DNA from: Mageeibacillus sp. UBA5442
GTDB lineage: Bacteria; Bacillota; Clostridia; Saccharofermentanales; DTU023
Length of the DNA: 23,119 nucleotides
Direction of reading: 5' to 3'
Assembly: GCA_002427475.1 (NCBI GenBank)
Contig: DIRG01000013.1
Span: forward strand, 2,872 to 25,990
Numbering within the stretch: position 1 is the stretch's first letter; every line of letters begins with the position of its first letter. The notes beneath the pieces are model-generated. The model was not told the origin of the DNA and made no database searches. It saw only the letters and a program-made list of their open reading frames with translations. The translations under genes and the position numbers were made by a program. Below, piece after piece: positions 1-7,352 of this stretch.

Positions 1-678
1 ATTGCCCCTGAACATGTTCCCATGGTGCAGAAAAGATTGATTGAACAGTGTTATCGTAGCGGCAAGCCCTCCATCATCGCCACACAGATGCTAGATTCAA
101 TGATTTACAATCCCCGCCCGACACGAGCTGAAGTTTCCGACATAGCCAATGCTGTCCTAGACGGAACAAGCTGTCTGATGCTCTCAGGAGAAACTGCTAT
201 TGGTAAATATCCTGTAAAATCTGTAGAAACAATGGCTCGCATCTCTTTAGGTGTTGAGAGTGAAATTGATTACTGGGCCGACATGGATAAAGATTCACTG
301 GAATACAACTGCGATAATGTTCCGGATGCAATTAGTCATGCTGCGGCTTCAACAGCTAAAGATCTGGATTCTGCGGCCATAGTCGTTATGACATTCAGCG
401 GAACAACAGCCCGCTTGATTTCTCGTTTTCGTCCGGCTTGCCCTATCCTCGCTATGACGGTTAGTGAAACCTCACAACAGCAGCTGAACATGAACTGGGG
501 TGTTAGGCCCTACTTAGTTCCTGTTGCCTCCTCTACTGACGAAGTCTTCCGCCAAGCTGTCGAAGTGGCCAAACTGTCTGACTTAGTTCATGTCGGAGAC
601 ACCATTGTTTTGGCCGGCGGATCAGCTAGTGGTCGCAGTGGTACCACAAACACAATCAGGGCTGAAGTGGTGGAATAA
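1..678 (+). CDS. pyk: Pyruvate kinase, C-terminal part (5' end outside window)
   Basis: Pyruvate kinase transfers phosphate from phosphoenolpyruvate to ADP in the last step of glycolysis, in the cytosol. The reading frame is open from base 1, so the gene enters the window in frame; residues IAPEHVPMVQKRLIEQC and KPSIIATQMLDSM, followed by the NAVLDGTSCLMLSGETA stretch, are the end of the catalytic barrel of this family. The rest is the alpha/beta C-terminal domain (TFSGTTARLISRFRP). The protein ends at AEVVE with TAA, so it lacks the extra PEP-utilising C-terminal domain found in some Bacillota pyruvate kinases. Only 225 codons are visible, about half of the usual length. The 3' end lies 11 bases from the stop of the convergent next gene, with no obvious terminator between them. 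Family assignment is secure. Confidence 0.95.
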   Translation: MAPEHVPMVQKRLIEQCYRSGKPSIIATQMLDSMIYNPRPTRAEVSDIANAVLDGTSCLMLSGETAIGKYPVKSVETMARISLGVESEIDYWADMDKDSLEYNCDNVPDAISHAAASTAKDLDSAAIVVMTFSGTTARLISRFRPACPILAMTVSETSQQQLNMNWGVRPYLVPVASSTDEVFRQAVEVAKLSDLVHVGDTIVLAGGSASGRSGTTNTIRAEVVE

Positions 679-689
679 GATTTTAATAT

Positions 690-1586
690 CTAAATTAGAC
701 TTTCATGTAAGCTTCTTTTATATTGCGCTGCTTTAACTGCTCTTTCTCCACCGTTGCTAATTTCCTTTTCCAGAAAATCAGGGTGACGGCGGAGGAAGTC
801 CCGCTCGAAAAAGTCGGGATTTTGCAGATAGTTTGTTGCAAGCTCAAACTGATAATCACTGAGTGCATTTTCTTCATGTGCTGCTTTAAACAGGGAGCTG
901 TTTGCTTCCTCCAAAGCCACTGCTTCAATACCGAGTTCAGCTAATATCTGTAGACCGCCCTGACTGCGTTCCATAACCGCAAAGCCGAATTTAATCTTGC
1001 CACCTAGGTTTTCTACGGCAGGAAGCCAGATTTGCACCCACGATGCGCCCTTGGCAATAATGTCCGAGATATGCAGGATTCGCTTAGACCCGAGATCCGG
1101 TTGAGCTATGCAGGAATAACCATTCTCCTGCATTAATGTACCTCCCCATCCGGAGCTTCTCTCATACGCGTGCAGACAAGTCGACTTATCCTTTCTTATG
1201 CTTAGATGAGGCTTGCCTAGAACATTGGCAATAGCAATGGAGAAAAAGTAATCTCTCCTCTCGCCTCCGGATATTAGGTCAACTTGGGATAAGTCAAAAG
1301 AACTTTTCAATTTCTCAACGGACAAGTCAATTACCTTCTTATAGATTTCATTCTTCTTGATCTGCTCTTGGACAGCCACAAGTAAACGATAGTAAAAAGA
1401 AGGCATCCACTCTAATTCCGTTTCAATCTCTCTCAGCAGGACTTCCGCTTCCGCAGCCGACCCGTAAAGATATTGTGTATTGATGTAATAGGGACCGAAG
1501 TTTCCAGCAGTATACCAAAAGGGCTGATCCGCTACAGCAAACTGCAAAGCCTTGGTTTCAATGATCTCCTTGAGAAGTAGTGTCAT
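690..1586 (-). CDS. Atypical orotate phosphoribosyltransferase-like protein
   Basis: This 298-residue protein resembles the type I phosphoribosyltransferase fold of orotate phosphoribosyltransferase. The N-terminal GNFGPYYINTQY looks like the orotate-enzyme SPYYINLR region, and RILHISDIIAKGAS (about residues 169-182) sits where the PRPP-binding loop (usually VxDDVxTTGxS) belongs, but is degenerate. It is longer than PyrE (about 210 residues): a helical stretch of roughly residues 45-105 is inserted, and there is a charged C-terminal tail of about 60 residues. The substrate is unknown, so calling it PyrE would be an over-reach; a paralogue with a changed or lost activity is as likely. ATG at 1586 has GAGG eight bases upstream. 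It is transcribed divergently from the LysR-type regulator, so it is a possible target of that regulator. Confidence 0.7.
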   Translation of the reverse strand: MTLLLKEIIETKALQFAVADQPFWYTAGNFGPYYINTQYLYGSAAEAEVLLREIETELEWMPSFYYRLLVAVQEQIKKNEIYKKVIDLSVEKLKSSFDLSQVDLISGGERRDYFFSIAIANVLGKPHLSIRKDKSTCLHAYERSSGWGGTLMQENGYSCIAQPDLGSKRILHISDIIAKGASWVQIWLPAVENLGGKIKFGFAVMERSQGGLQILAELGIEAVALEEANSSLFKAAHEENALSDYQFELATNYLQNPDFFERDFLRRHPDFLEKEISNGGERAVKAAQYKRSLHESLI

Positions 1587-1752
1587 CTTTGCATCCTCTT
1601 GTCTTCATCAGAAAGCTTTTCATTAAGTTCGAAAAACTACTTATTAGCTCTGCTAAGTTTCTGAAAGCAATTGCTCATCTACTTTATAACATCCCACTGC
1701 CGCGCGTAGTATCACCTGTTTTCCTAATTATTAGTATTATTTGTAAAAAGAG

Positions 1753-1780
1753 TTGACGAAATTCATTCTTAACGTATTAT
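1753..1780 (+). promoter_or_regulatory. Promoter of the LysR-type regulator gene
   Basis: TTGACG (1753-1758) and TATTAT (1775-1780) are separated by 16 bases and match the sigma-A consensus at 5 of 6 positions each. The expected start of transcription, about 7 bases downstream, falls within a few bases of the ATG at 1790, so the transcript would have almost no leader. TATGAT at 1778-1783 is an alternative -10 but needs a 19-base spacer. An 11-base palindrome, CTAATTATTAG (1724-1734), lies just upstream and could be an operator. Confidence 0.5.
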
Positions 1781-1789
1781 GATGAATGA

Positions 1790-2698
1790 ATGCTTACACT
1801 TCGAGACCTCAAATCCTTTGTAACCGTAATTGAAAGCGGCAGTTTTTCTAAAGCTGCCGGAAAATTAGGTTTGTCACAACCAACTGTAAGTGCTCATATC
1901 AACTCTCTGGAAGACGCACTGTCTCAACAGCTAATTGTACGTTCAACGAAATCTTCTGCTGCAACTGATGCCGGAAACATTCTCTACGATTACGCAAAAA
2001 GGATCCTCGCTTTACTCAACGAAGCAGAGATTGACTTATGTGCTTTAGCAGCAAAGACAGATAACACTTTACGGATTGCAGTTTCCACTATACCGGCCCT
2101 GTACTTCCTCCCGGATTCCCTGCCGCAACTGCAGGGGGAGTTTCCTGATTTGTCGTACGACATCATCGAAACTGATAGCACAGGAGCAGCCACCGCTGTT
2201 TATGAACATCGCGCTGATCTGGCTATTGTCGGAACGAAGCTGGACTACGAAGGTCTTCTCTTTACCAAGATAGCCGAGGAATCTTTGCTCCTAATCGCCC
2301 CGCCTCAAGAGCCTTATAGCAGTGCTGTGGGCAAAGTAAATCGACAGAATCTGCAAAATTGGCCCTTTATTAGACGCGAAGAAGGTTCCGGTACTTGGCA
2401 AGAATCATACAACTTCTTCAGATCCTTCGACATCGATCCTGAAGAGCTGAACACTGTCGCTAAAGTAAATGGAACCAGCATGGCTCTTCACAGTGTAAAG
2501 GGCGGCCTTGGCTACACCTTACTGTCGGAACAAGCTGCCAAATCATATATTGAAAAAGGCGAAGTCCTAGATCTTAAATCCGACTCAGATCATTTGAAAC
2601 GACATTTTTGGCTGGTAACACCAATAGACAGACCGAGCACGCCTGCGCTGCGTTTTTTCACGGCTTTAATCAAAAAGAAAAATACCGGTAATCATTAA
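1790..2698 (+). CDS. LysR-type transcriptional regulator, selenium-metabolism-associated type
   Basis: A 302-residue LysR-family regulator. Residues 1-60 form the winged helix-turn-helix (LKSFVTVIESGSFSKAAGKL, then LSQPTVSAHINSLEDAL), followed by a linker helix and a periplasmic-binding-protein-like effector domain running to the C terminus. The SQPTVSAHI helix and its position in front of selD, selA and a selenium transporter fit the group annotated as selenium metabolism-associated LysR regulators; that subgroup call is inference from recall and context, and a CysL/CysB-like sulfur regulator is the main alternative. No Shine-Dalgarno sequence precedes the ATG, although MLTLRDLKSF is a normal start for this family. 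It likely binds T-N11-A dyads; candidates are noted in the divergent upstream region and in front of yedE and selA. Confidence 0.85.
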   Translation: MLTLRDLKSFVTVIESGSFSKAAGKLGLSQPTVSAHINSLEDALSQQLIVRSTKSSAATDAGNILYDYAKRILALLNEAEIDLCALAAKTDNTLRIAVSTIPALYFLPDSLPQLQGEFPDLSYDIIETDSTGAATAVYEHRADLAIVGTKLDYEGLLFTKIAEESLLLIAPPQEPYSSAVGKVNRQNLQNWPFIRREEGSGTWQESYNFFRSFDIDPEELNTVAKVNGTSMALHSVKGGLGYTLLSEQAAKSYIEKGEVLDLKSDSDHLKRHFWLVTPIDRPSTPALRFFTALIKKKNTGNH

Positions 2699-2781
2699 AT
2701 GCAAAGTGTGACGTTTATTTATCCATTTCTGCGTTAAACTATCATTACAAGCAAATCATCGAAAATGCATATTGTTTATTA

Positions 2782-2810
2782 TTGACTAAATAAATATATC
2801 AGAATTTGAT
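2782..2810 (+). promoter_or_regulatory. Candidate promoter of the lipid kinase gene
   Basis: TTGACT (2782-2787) and TTTGAT (2805-2810) are 17 bases apart, in AT-rich DNA 16 bases before the start codon at 2826. The -35 box is good (5 of 6); the -10 box is weak (4 of 6). Confidence 0.4.
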
Positions 2811-2825
2811 AAGAGAAAGCTAGAT

Positions 2826-3833
2826 ATGACTAAGGTATTGATAATAGCAAACCCGGTTGCAGGCAGGAACACTAATGCAAAACCCTGGCTGGAACTTGAA
2901 GAAGAACTTCTCCAAACGGGAGTAGCTGTTACTATACGTAAAACCTCACAAAAATACGACGCTACTTTAATTGCGGCGTCTGAAGGTTCTGCATACGACT
3001 TCGTTTGTGCTTGCGGTGGAGATGGAACTCTTTCGGAAGTCGCTTCCGGCCTAATGTTGTTGACTGAACGGCCTTATCTTGCTTTTTTGCCCACTGGCTC
3101 CACCTGCGACGTCGCCAAAAGTTTCAATCTCCCATCCGAGCCACATTTAGCTGCAGAAACGATGCTGTTTGGGCCCTCCTTTGCCATAGATATCGGCCTG
3201 ATCAGCGGTAGTGAAGTCTTTATTCGCTCAGACCTGCCGGATGGATCCGCTCCTGATGAAGTCAATCGACTACCTCGACATTTCACTTATGTCAGCAGTT
3301 TTGGAGTTTTCAGCGAAACCTCCTATGCCACTCCGCGCAACCTGAAAAAGGCTTTGGGTTATTTCGCCTATGTTTTAAGTGGAATTAAATCTCTTTCTAC
3401 AATCGAGTCCCTGCGGGTTAAGGTCACCAGAGATGGTCGTAGCACGGTTGAATCCCTTATCTTCGGAGCAGTTGCTAACTCCAGCTCAATCGGAGGAGTT
3501 CTTGAAATTAATGGAGCTCGCTTTGATGATGGCAAGTTTGAACTTCTCTTAGTACGCACTCCGGACAGCATCATGCAGATTGGGCCCATGTTGAATAACT
3601 TAATAAATAATCATAATGATCCGCTTATCATCAGAGAGCTGGTTACTGACTGCCAGTTTGAGTTTTTGGACGACCTAAACTCCATGACAGTCGACGGAGA
3701 ATACGGCGGCACCCGTCAAAACTGGCATTTCACCAATCAGCCTCGCTCTATCAAGTTGAAAGTTCCGGAGTTACCACACCTGCCAACTCATGTCGATACA
3801 GTAGACGGCGCCAGACCTAGACATCTAGATTAA
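2826..3833 (+). CDS. Diacylglycerol/lipid kinase, YegS/DagK family
   Basis: A 335-residue member of the DAGK_cat family, which phosphorylates diacylglycerol or related lipids with ATP at the inner face of the membrane. The N terminus has the usual IIANPVAGRN nucleotide-side loop (7-16), GGDGT at 64-68 is the signature ATP-binding loop, and LPTGSTCDVAKSF (89-101) corresponds to the GTxNDFA motif with Cys instead of Asn. The C-terminal beta-sandwich domain contains the SSSIGGVLEINGARFDDGKFE stretch in which G and D residues are typical, and FLDDLNSMTVDGEYGG. The length is normal for the family. Substrate cannot be told from sequence. It sits between the regulator and selD with its own likely promoter, and only 48 bases separate it from selD, so the two may also be partly co-transcribed. 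No functional link to selenium is visible. Confidence 0.88.
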   Translation: MTKVLIIANPVAGRNTNAKPWLELEEELLQTGVAVTIRKTSQKYDATLIAASEGSAYDFVCACGGDGTLSEVASGLMLLTERPYLAFLPTGSTCDVAKSFNLPSEPHLAAETMLFGPSFAIDIGLISGSEVFIRSDLPDGSAPDEVNRLPRHFTYVSSFGVFSETSYATPRNLKKALGYFAYVLSGIKSLSTIESLRVKVTRDGRSTVESLIFGAVANSSSIGGVLEINGARFDDGKFELLLVRTPDSIMQIGPMLNNLINNHNDPLIIRELVTDCQFEFLDDLNSMTVDGEYGGTRQNWHFTNQPRSIKLKVPELPHLPTHVDTVDGARPRHLD

Positions 3834-3858
3834 ACTTTTCAATTTTTATGCTTATAAT
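3830..3858 (+). promoter_or_regulatory. Candidate selD promoter
   Basis: A perfect TATAAT (3853-3858) lies 23 bases before the selD start. The paired -35, TTAAAC (3830-3835, 17-base spacer), is poor and overlaps the stop codon of the previous gene. The strong -10 box is the main evidence. Confidence 0.4.
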
Positions 3859-3881
3859 GAGGAAAAGGATGGTTTTGTTAA

Positions 3882-4919
3882 ATGGACGAAATTAAACTCA
3901 CATCAATGACTAGCGCCGGGGGCTGAGGTTCAAAATTGGGACCGGAGGTCCTTTCTGAGCTGCTGTCAGGCTTACCGAAAGTGCATGATGAGCGCCTAAT
4001 AATTGGCTATGACTCATCTGATGACGCTTCGGTTTATTTGGCGCGCGCTGATTTGGCCATTGTACAAACAATAGATTTTTTCCCGCCAATAGTGGATGAT
4101 CCCTACGAGTTCGGTTTGATTGCGGCAGCAAATGCTATCAGTGATATTTATGCCATGGGTGCCACACCGGTTACGGCACTCAACCTAATACTTGTCCCCA
4201 ACTGTTTACCCAGAAAAATGGTGCGTGAGATCTTGCGCGGTGGAGCAGATAAGGCAATGGAAGCCGGTTTAATCATTGCCGGCGGCCATTCGATTGAAGA
4301 CGAAGAACCGAAGTATGGTCTTTCAGTCATGGGTTTGGCCCACCCTGATGAGCTCTGGTACAATAACACTCCTCGTATCGGTGACATCCTGCTGCTTACA
4401 AAAGCCCTAGGGACGGGCGCACTCACCACCGCTATGAAAGTCGACTTGATTACTAAGGAAAGCGAACGTATCGTAATAGACACGATGGCCCGCTTAAACA
4501 AAAACGCAGCGGAAGCAGCTCGCGACCTCGATGTATCGGCAGCCACCGATGTGACCGGATTTGGGCTCTTAGGACATGCTGCTGAGATGGCCGGAGACGA
4601 GAAACGCTGCAGCTTAATCATCGACAGCGAAAAACTTCCCTTCTTGCCGGAAGCGCTTGAGCAGGCAGCCGGAGGCATTTTACCTGCAGGGGTTTATCGA
4701 AATAGAGATTTTGTCGGACATAAGGTAGACTTTGCCACTTCCGTCCCTCTAGCCTATGCAGATCTGATGTTCGATCCGCAAACGTCAGGCGGACTATTGT
4801 TAGCAATGCCGGAAAGCGACGTTCCAAAATATTTAGCTGAAATAGAGAAACGGGGCGAGACAGCCACTGTCATAGGCAAAGTGGCTGAGTACAAATCTTC
4901 TCCGCTTGTGGTTGTCTGA
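3882..4919 (+). CDS. selD: Selenide, water dikinase (selenophosphate synthetase), selenocysteine-containing
   Basis: SelD makes selenophosphate, the selenium donor for SelA, from selenide and ATP. Reading starts at ATG 3882, preceded directly by an in-frame TAA and by an AAGGATGG ribosome site. The N terminus reads MDEIKLTSMTSAGG-U-GSKLGP: codon 15 is TGA (3924-3926), exactly where SelD proteins carry the catalytic Cys or Sec, followed three residues later by the essential Lys18. Reading through gives 345 residues, the usual length. The rest contains DFFPPIVDDPYEFGLIAAANAISDIYAMG and VTGFGLLGHAAEM, standard for the AIRS-kinase fold. Without readthrough the protein would have to start at 3936 and lack its active site. 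The true stop is TGA followed at once by in-frame TAA (4920-4922). The 3' end converges on the desulfurase gene with a 7-base gap. Confidence 0.95.
3927..3951 (+). other. Bacterial SECIS-like hairpin in selD
   Basis: Downstream of the UGA at 3924-3926 the RNA can form GGACC-GGA-GGTCC (3939-3951), a five-pair stem with a GGA loop that begins 17 bases after the UGA. A short stem with G in the first two loop positions at about this distance is what SelB recognises in bacterial SECIS elements. Not verified by folding. Confidence 0.65.
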
Positions 4920-4926
4920 TAAGCAC

Positions 4927-6093
4927 TTAAACTTCTTGCGCTATTGTCTCAATAATATCAGCAACTTTATCAATATCAGACAGACTGTGATTGTAGGCAA
5001 ATGAAAAGCGTACTGTTCCCTCCGGATATGAGCCAATTGTTTGATGAGCACGAGGAGCACAGTGCAGCCCGACCCGAGTCAAGACTCCTGCTTCAGCTAG
5101 ACGCTGCGAAAACTCTGCCGAGTCCATCCCCTCCAACTGTAGCGAAACTACCGCTACCCGTTCTTCTCTTGCATCAGGATCAGCTATCCCGAAGATCCGA
5201 ACTCCGGAAATTGCATTCATACGGCGTAAAAATTGAGCTGTCAAATCAGCTTTATGCTGCTGAATCGTAGAAATCCCTTCAGTCTCAAGCCAATCCAAAG
5301 CAGCGCTTAATCCTGCAATAGCAGGCAAGGGCAAAGTCCCGGCCTCAAGACGATCCGGTAAAGCTTGTGGCATTGTTTCTATATTTGAAAAACTCCCTGT
5401 TCCGCCGCAAATTACCGGCTCTATCAGTTCAGCGGCCTTCTCCGACAAAAGTAAAGCACCTACGCCTTGTGGTCCAAGGAGACCTTTATGACCGGTGATG
5501 GCCAGAACGTCAATACTCTCTTTCAACATCGACAAGGGTATAGTTCCGGCAGCTTGGGCACTATCGACAGCAAACAAGATTCCTCTCTCTTTGCAGATCT
5601 GTCCGATTTCTTTTAGAGGCAGACAAGTACCAATAACATTTGAAGCGGCAGTCACAACGACCATTTTCGTCTTCGGCTCGATCAGATCAACGATCTTTTC
5701 GGGGTCAAGACGACCGGCTTTGTCGGTCGCAGCAATGGAAAACTCTATCCGCCCTTCATTGCGTAATTGTGTCAAAGGCCTCATCACGGCGTTGTGTTCT
5801 ACTGAACTGCAAATGACGTGATCGCCGTTTTTTAAGATCCCATAGAACAATACATTAAGGGCCATTGTTACGCCCGAACTAAAGGTGACGTTTTTAATTT
5901 TAGGAGCATCAAATAAATTCGCCAGCTGTTCTCTGGTCCTATAGATCATGGCCTCTGTATCAAAGGCACCATCGTAAATACCCCGAGCAGCATTGAAGGC
6001 ACCGGCATCGATAAATTTCATCATCGCTTCACCGACCGGTGGAGCCTTTGGAGAAGCCGTACTCGCTTGATCTGTGTTAATGAAAAACCCCAT
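4927..6093 (-). CDS. Cysteine desulfurase-like class V aminotransferase (possible Se/S donor)
   Basis: A 388-residue PLP enzyme that should remove sulfur (or selenium) from cysteine (or selenocysteine). His100 in SSVEHNA, Asp177 in AVDSAQ and the PLP lysine Lys203 in ITGHKGLLGPQG are all in place, and Cys345 in VGLHCAPRAH is the persulfide-forming residue. The family resembled is the small cysteine desulfurase group often found near selD rather than IscS/NifS proper. ATG at 6093 follows a GGCGGG ribosome site. It is the only minus-strand gene inside the selenium block, lying between selD and the transporter, tail to tail with selD and divergent from the transporter gene. A role in delivering selenide to SelD is inference from this placement; general sulfur mobilisation is the alternative. 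Confidence 0.88.
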   Translation of the reverse strand: MGFFINTDQASTASPKAPPVGEAMMKFIDAGAFNAARGIYDGAFDTEAMIYRTREQLANLFDAPKIKNVTFSSGVTMALNVLFYGILKNGDHVICSSVEHNAVMRPLTQLRNEGRIEFSIAATDKAGRLDPEKIVDLIEPKTKMVVVTAASNVIGTCLPLKEIGQICKERGILFAVDSAQAAGTIPLSMLKESIDVLAITGHKGLLGPQGVGALLLSEKAAELIEPVICGGTGSFSNIETMPQALPDRLEAGTLPLPAIAGLSAALDWLETEGISTIQQHKADLTAQFLRRMNAISGVRIFGIADPDAREERVAVVSLQLEGMDSAEFSQRLAEAGVLTRVGLHCAPRAHQTIGSYPEGTVRFSFAYNHSLSDIDKVADIIETIAQEV

Positions 6094-6157
6094 AAATACC
6101 CGCCTTTGCGTCTTTATCCGAAAAACCTATAAAGCTTAATCTTTTATATGTAATTGT

Positions 6158-6186
6158 ATAATATGCTTGATTTGCGTGGGAGGCAA
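6158..6186 (-). promoter_or_regulatory. Promoter of the cysteine desulfurase gene, overlapping a divergent -10 box
   Basis: On the minus strand TTGCCT (6181-6186) and TATTAT (6158-6163) are separated by 17 bases. On the plus strand TATAAT (6157-6162) overlaps the same bases and may be the -10 box of the divergent transporter gene, although no good -35 is seen for it. An inverted repeat, ATAGA-N5-TCTAT (6190-6204), sits just upstream of this promoter, where a LysR-type activator could bind. Confidence 0.5.
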
Positions 6187-6249
6187 ACAATAGACATTAT
6201 CTATAAACTCTTTGTCGCTGCGTGAATGATTTTTTATAAGGAGAATAGT

Positions 6250-7350
6250 ATGAAGAAGAAAAATCTGTTTCTTGTTGTAGTAACAGGCTTGGCTCTGGGT
6301 GCTGCCGGTGTCGGTTTGATGCTACTGGGAAACCCAGCCAATATGGGTTTCTGTATTGCCTGTTTTATCCGTGACACTTCCGGTGCGCTGCACTTACACT
6401 CGGCCCCGGTCGTACAGTATGCACGTCCGGAAATAATAGGTCTAATACTGGGATCGTTCATTATTTCGATTGTCACAAAAGAATATAAGGGTAGAGGCGG
6501 TTCATCACCCCTGACACGCTTTGTTCTCGGCTTTTTCGTTATGATCTCAGCCCTTGTCTTCCTAGGTTGCCCCTTGCGCATGGTTCTGCGTATGGCAGCT
6601 GGCGATCTTAATGCTTGGGTCGGACTCATCGGATTCGTTGCAGGAATATTTATCGGAGTTCAGTTCCTCAAGAGAGGCTACTCTCTGGGACGTACCCATA
6701 AGAAGAATGCCCTTGAAGGAGCAACACTGCCTATTGTACAGGTTGTTTTGCTGGTAATGCTGCTCGTAGGCGGCCTACTTGCTTCATCTGAATCAGGACC
6801 TGGTGCTGCTCGTGCACCGATCTGGATTGCACTGCTCTTAGCTCTTGTTATCGGGGCTTTGGCTCAGCGTTCACGTCTTTGCCAGATGGGCGGTTTCCGT
6901 GACTTGATCATGTTGAAAGACCCACACCTCTTCTGGGGTGGCCTGGCCATCTTTGTTGCTGCTCTGATCTTTAATCTGGCAGCAAGCACCTTTAAGCTCA
7001 GCTTTATTGGTCAACCTATAGCCCACAGCCAATGGCTCTGGAACTTCCTGCCAATGGTTGGTGTCGGTTTAGGTTCCGCTCTACTCGGCGGTTGCCCGAT
7101 GCGTCAGCTCGTCCTCACAGGTACCGGCAATGTTGACTCCGCCATTACCGTGCTCGGCTTATTAGTCGGTGCAGCCTTCTCTCATAACTTCGGTCTCGCT
7201 TCAGGCGGCGAAGTCATCGAAGAGGGTGTCAGAGTCAGCGGTGGTGCAACACCCGCAGGACAAATTGCTACTATCGTTTCACTGGTAGTAATGGTGGTAA
7301 TAGCGGTCGCATACACTAAGAAAAGAGAAGTTCAAAAAGAAAGGATATAA
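6250..7350 (+). CDS. yedE: YedE-family putative selenium transporter
   Basis: A 366-residue, strongly hydrophobic inner-membrane protein with about nine or ten membrane segments, in the YeeE/YedE (TsuA-like) family. Several conserved cysteine sites are visible: GFCIACF (Cys35, Cys38), LGCPLR (Cys107), RLCQMGGFRD (Cys211) and GGCPMR (Cys282). Members next to selenium genes are annotated as putative selenium transporters; the carried species is not established. The start was set at 6250 because AAGGAG lies six bases before it; the upstream ATG at 6226 would place that ribosome site inside the coding region. The gene is followed two bases later by the TusA-like carrier, so the two are surely co-transcribed and probably work together, the channel handing Se or S to the carrier cysteine. 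Confidence 0.9.
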   Translation: MKKKNLFLVVVTGLALGAAGVGLMLLGNPANMGFCIACFIRDTSGALHLHSAPVVQYARPEIIGLILGSFIISIVTKEYKGRGGSSPLTRFVLGFFVMISALVFLGCPLRMVLRMAAGDLNAWVGLIGFVAGIFIGVQFLKRGYSLGRTHKKNALEGATLPIVQVVLLVMLLVGGLLASSESGPGAARAPIWIALLLALVIGALAQRSRLCQMGGFRDLIMLKDPHLFWGGLAIFVAALIFNLAASTFKLSFIGQPIAHSQWLWNFLPMVGVGLGSALLGGCPMRQLVLTGTGNVDSAITVLGLLVGAAFSHNFGLASGGEVIEEGVRVSGGATPAGQIATIVSLVVMVVIAVAYTKKREVQKERI

Positions 7351-7352
7351 AA

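Noticed and set aside
2699..2781. Terminator after the LysR-type gene
   Set aside because: Only a five-base GTTTA/TAAAC pairing with a long loop and no T run could be drawn.
6226..6249. Earlier ATG for yedE
   Set aside because: It would put the AAGGAG ribosome site inside the coding region; the ATG at 6250 has correct spacing and a typical membrane-protein N terminus.
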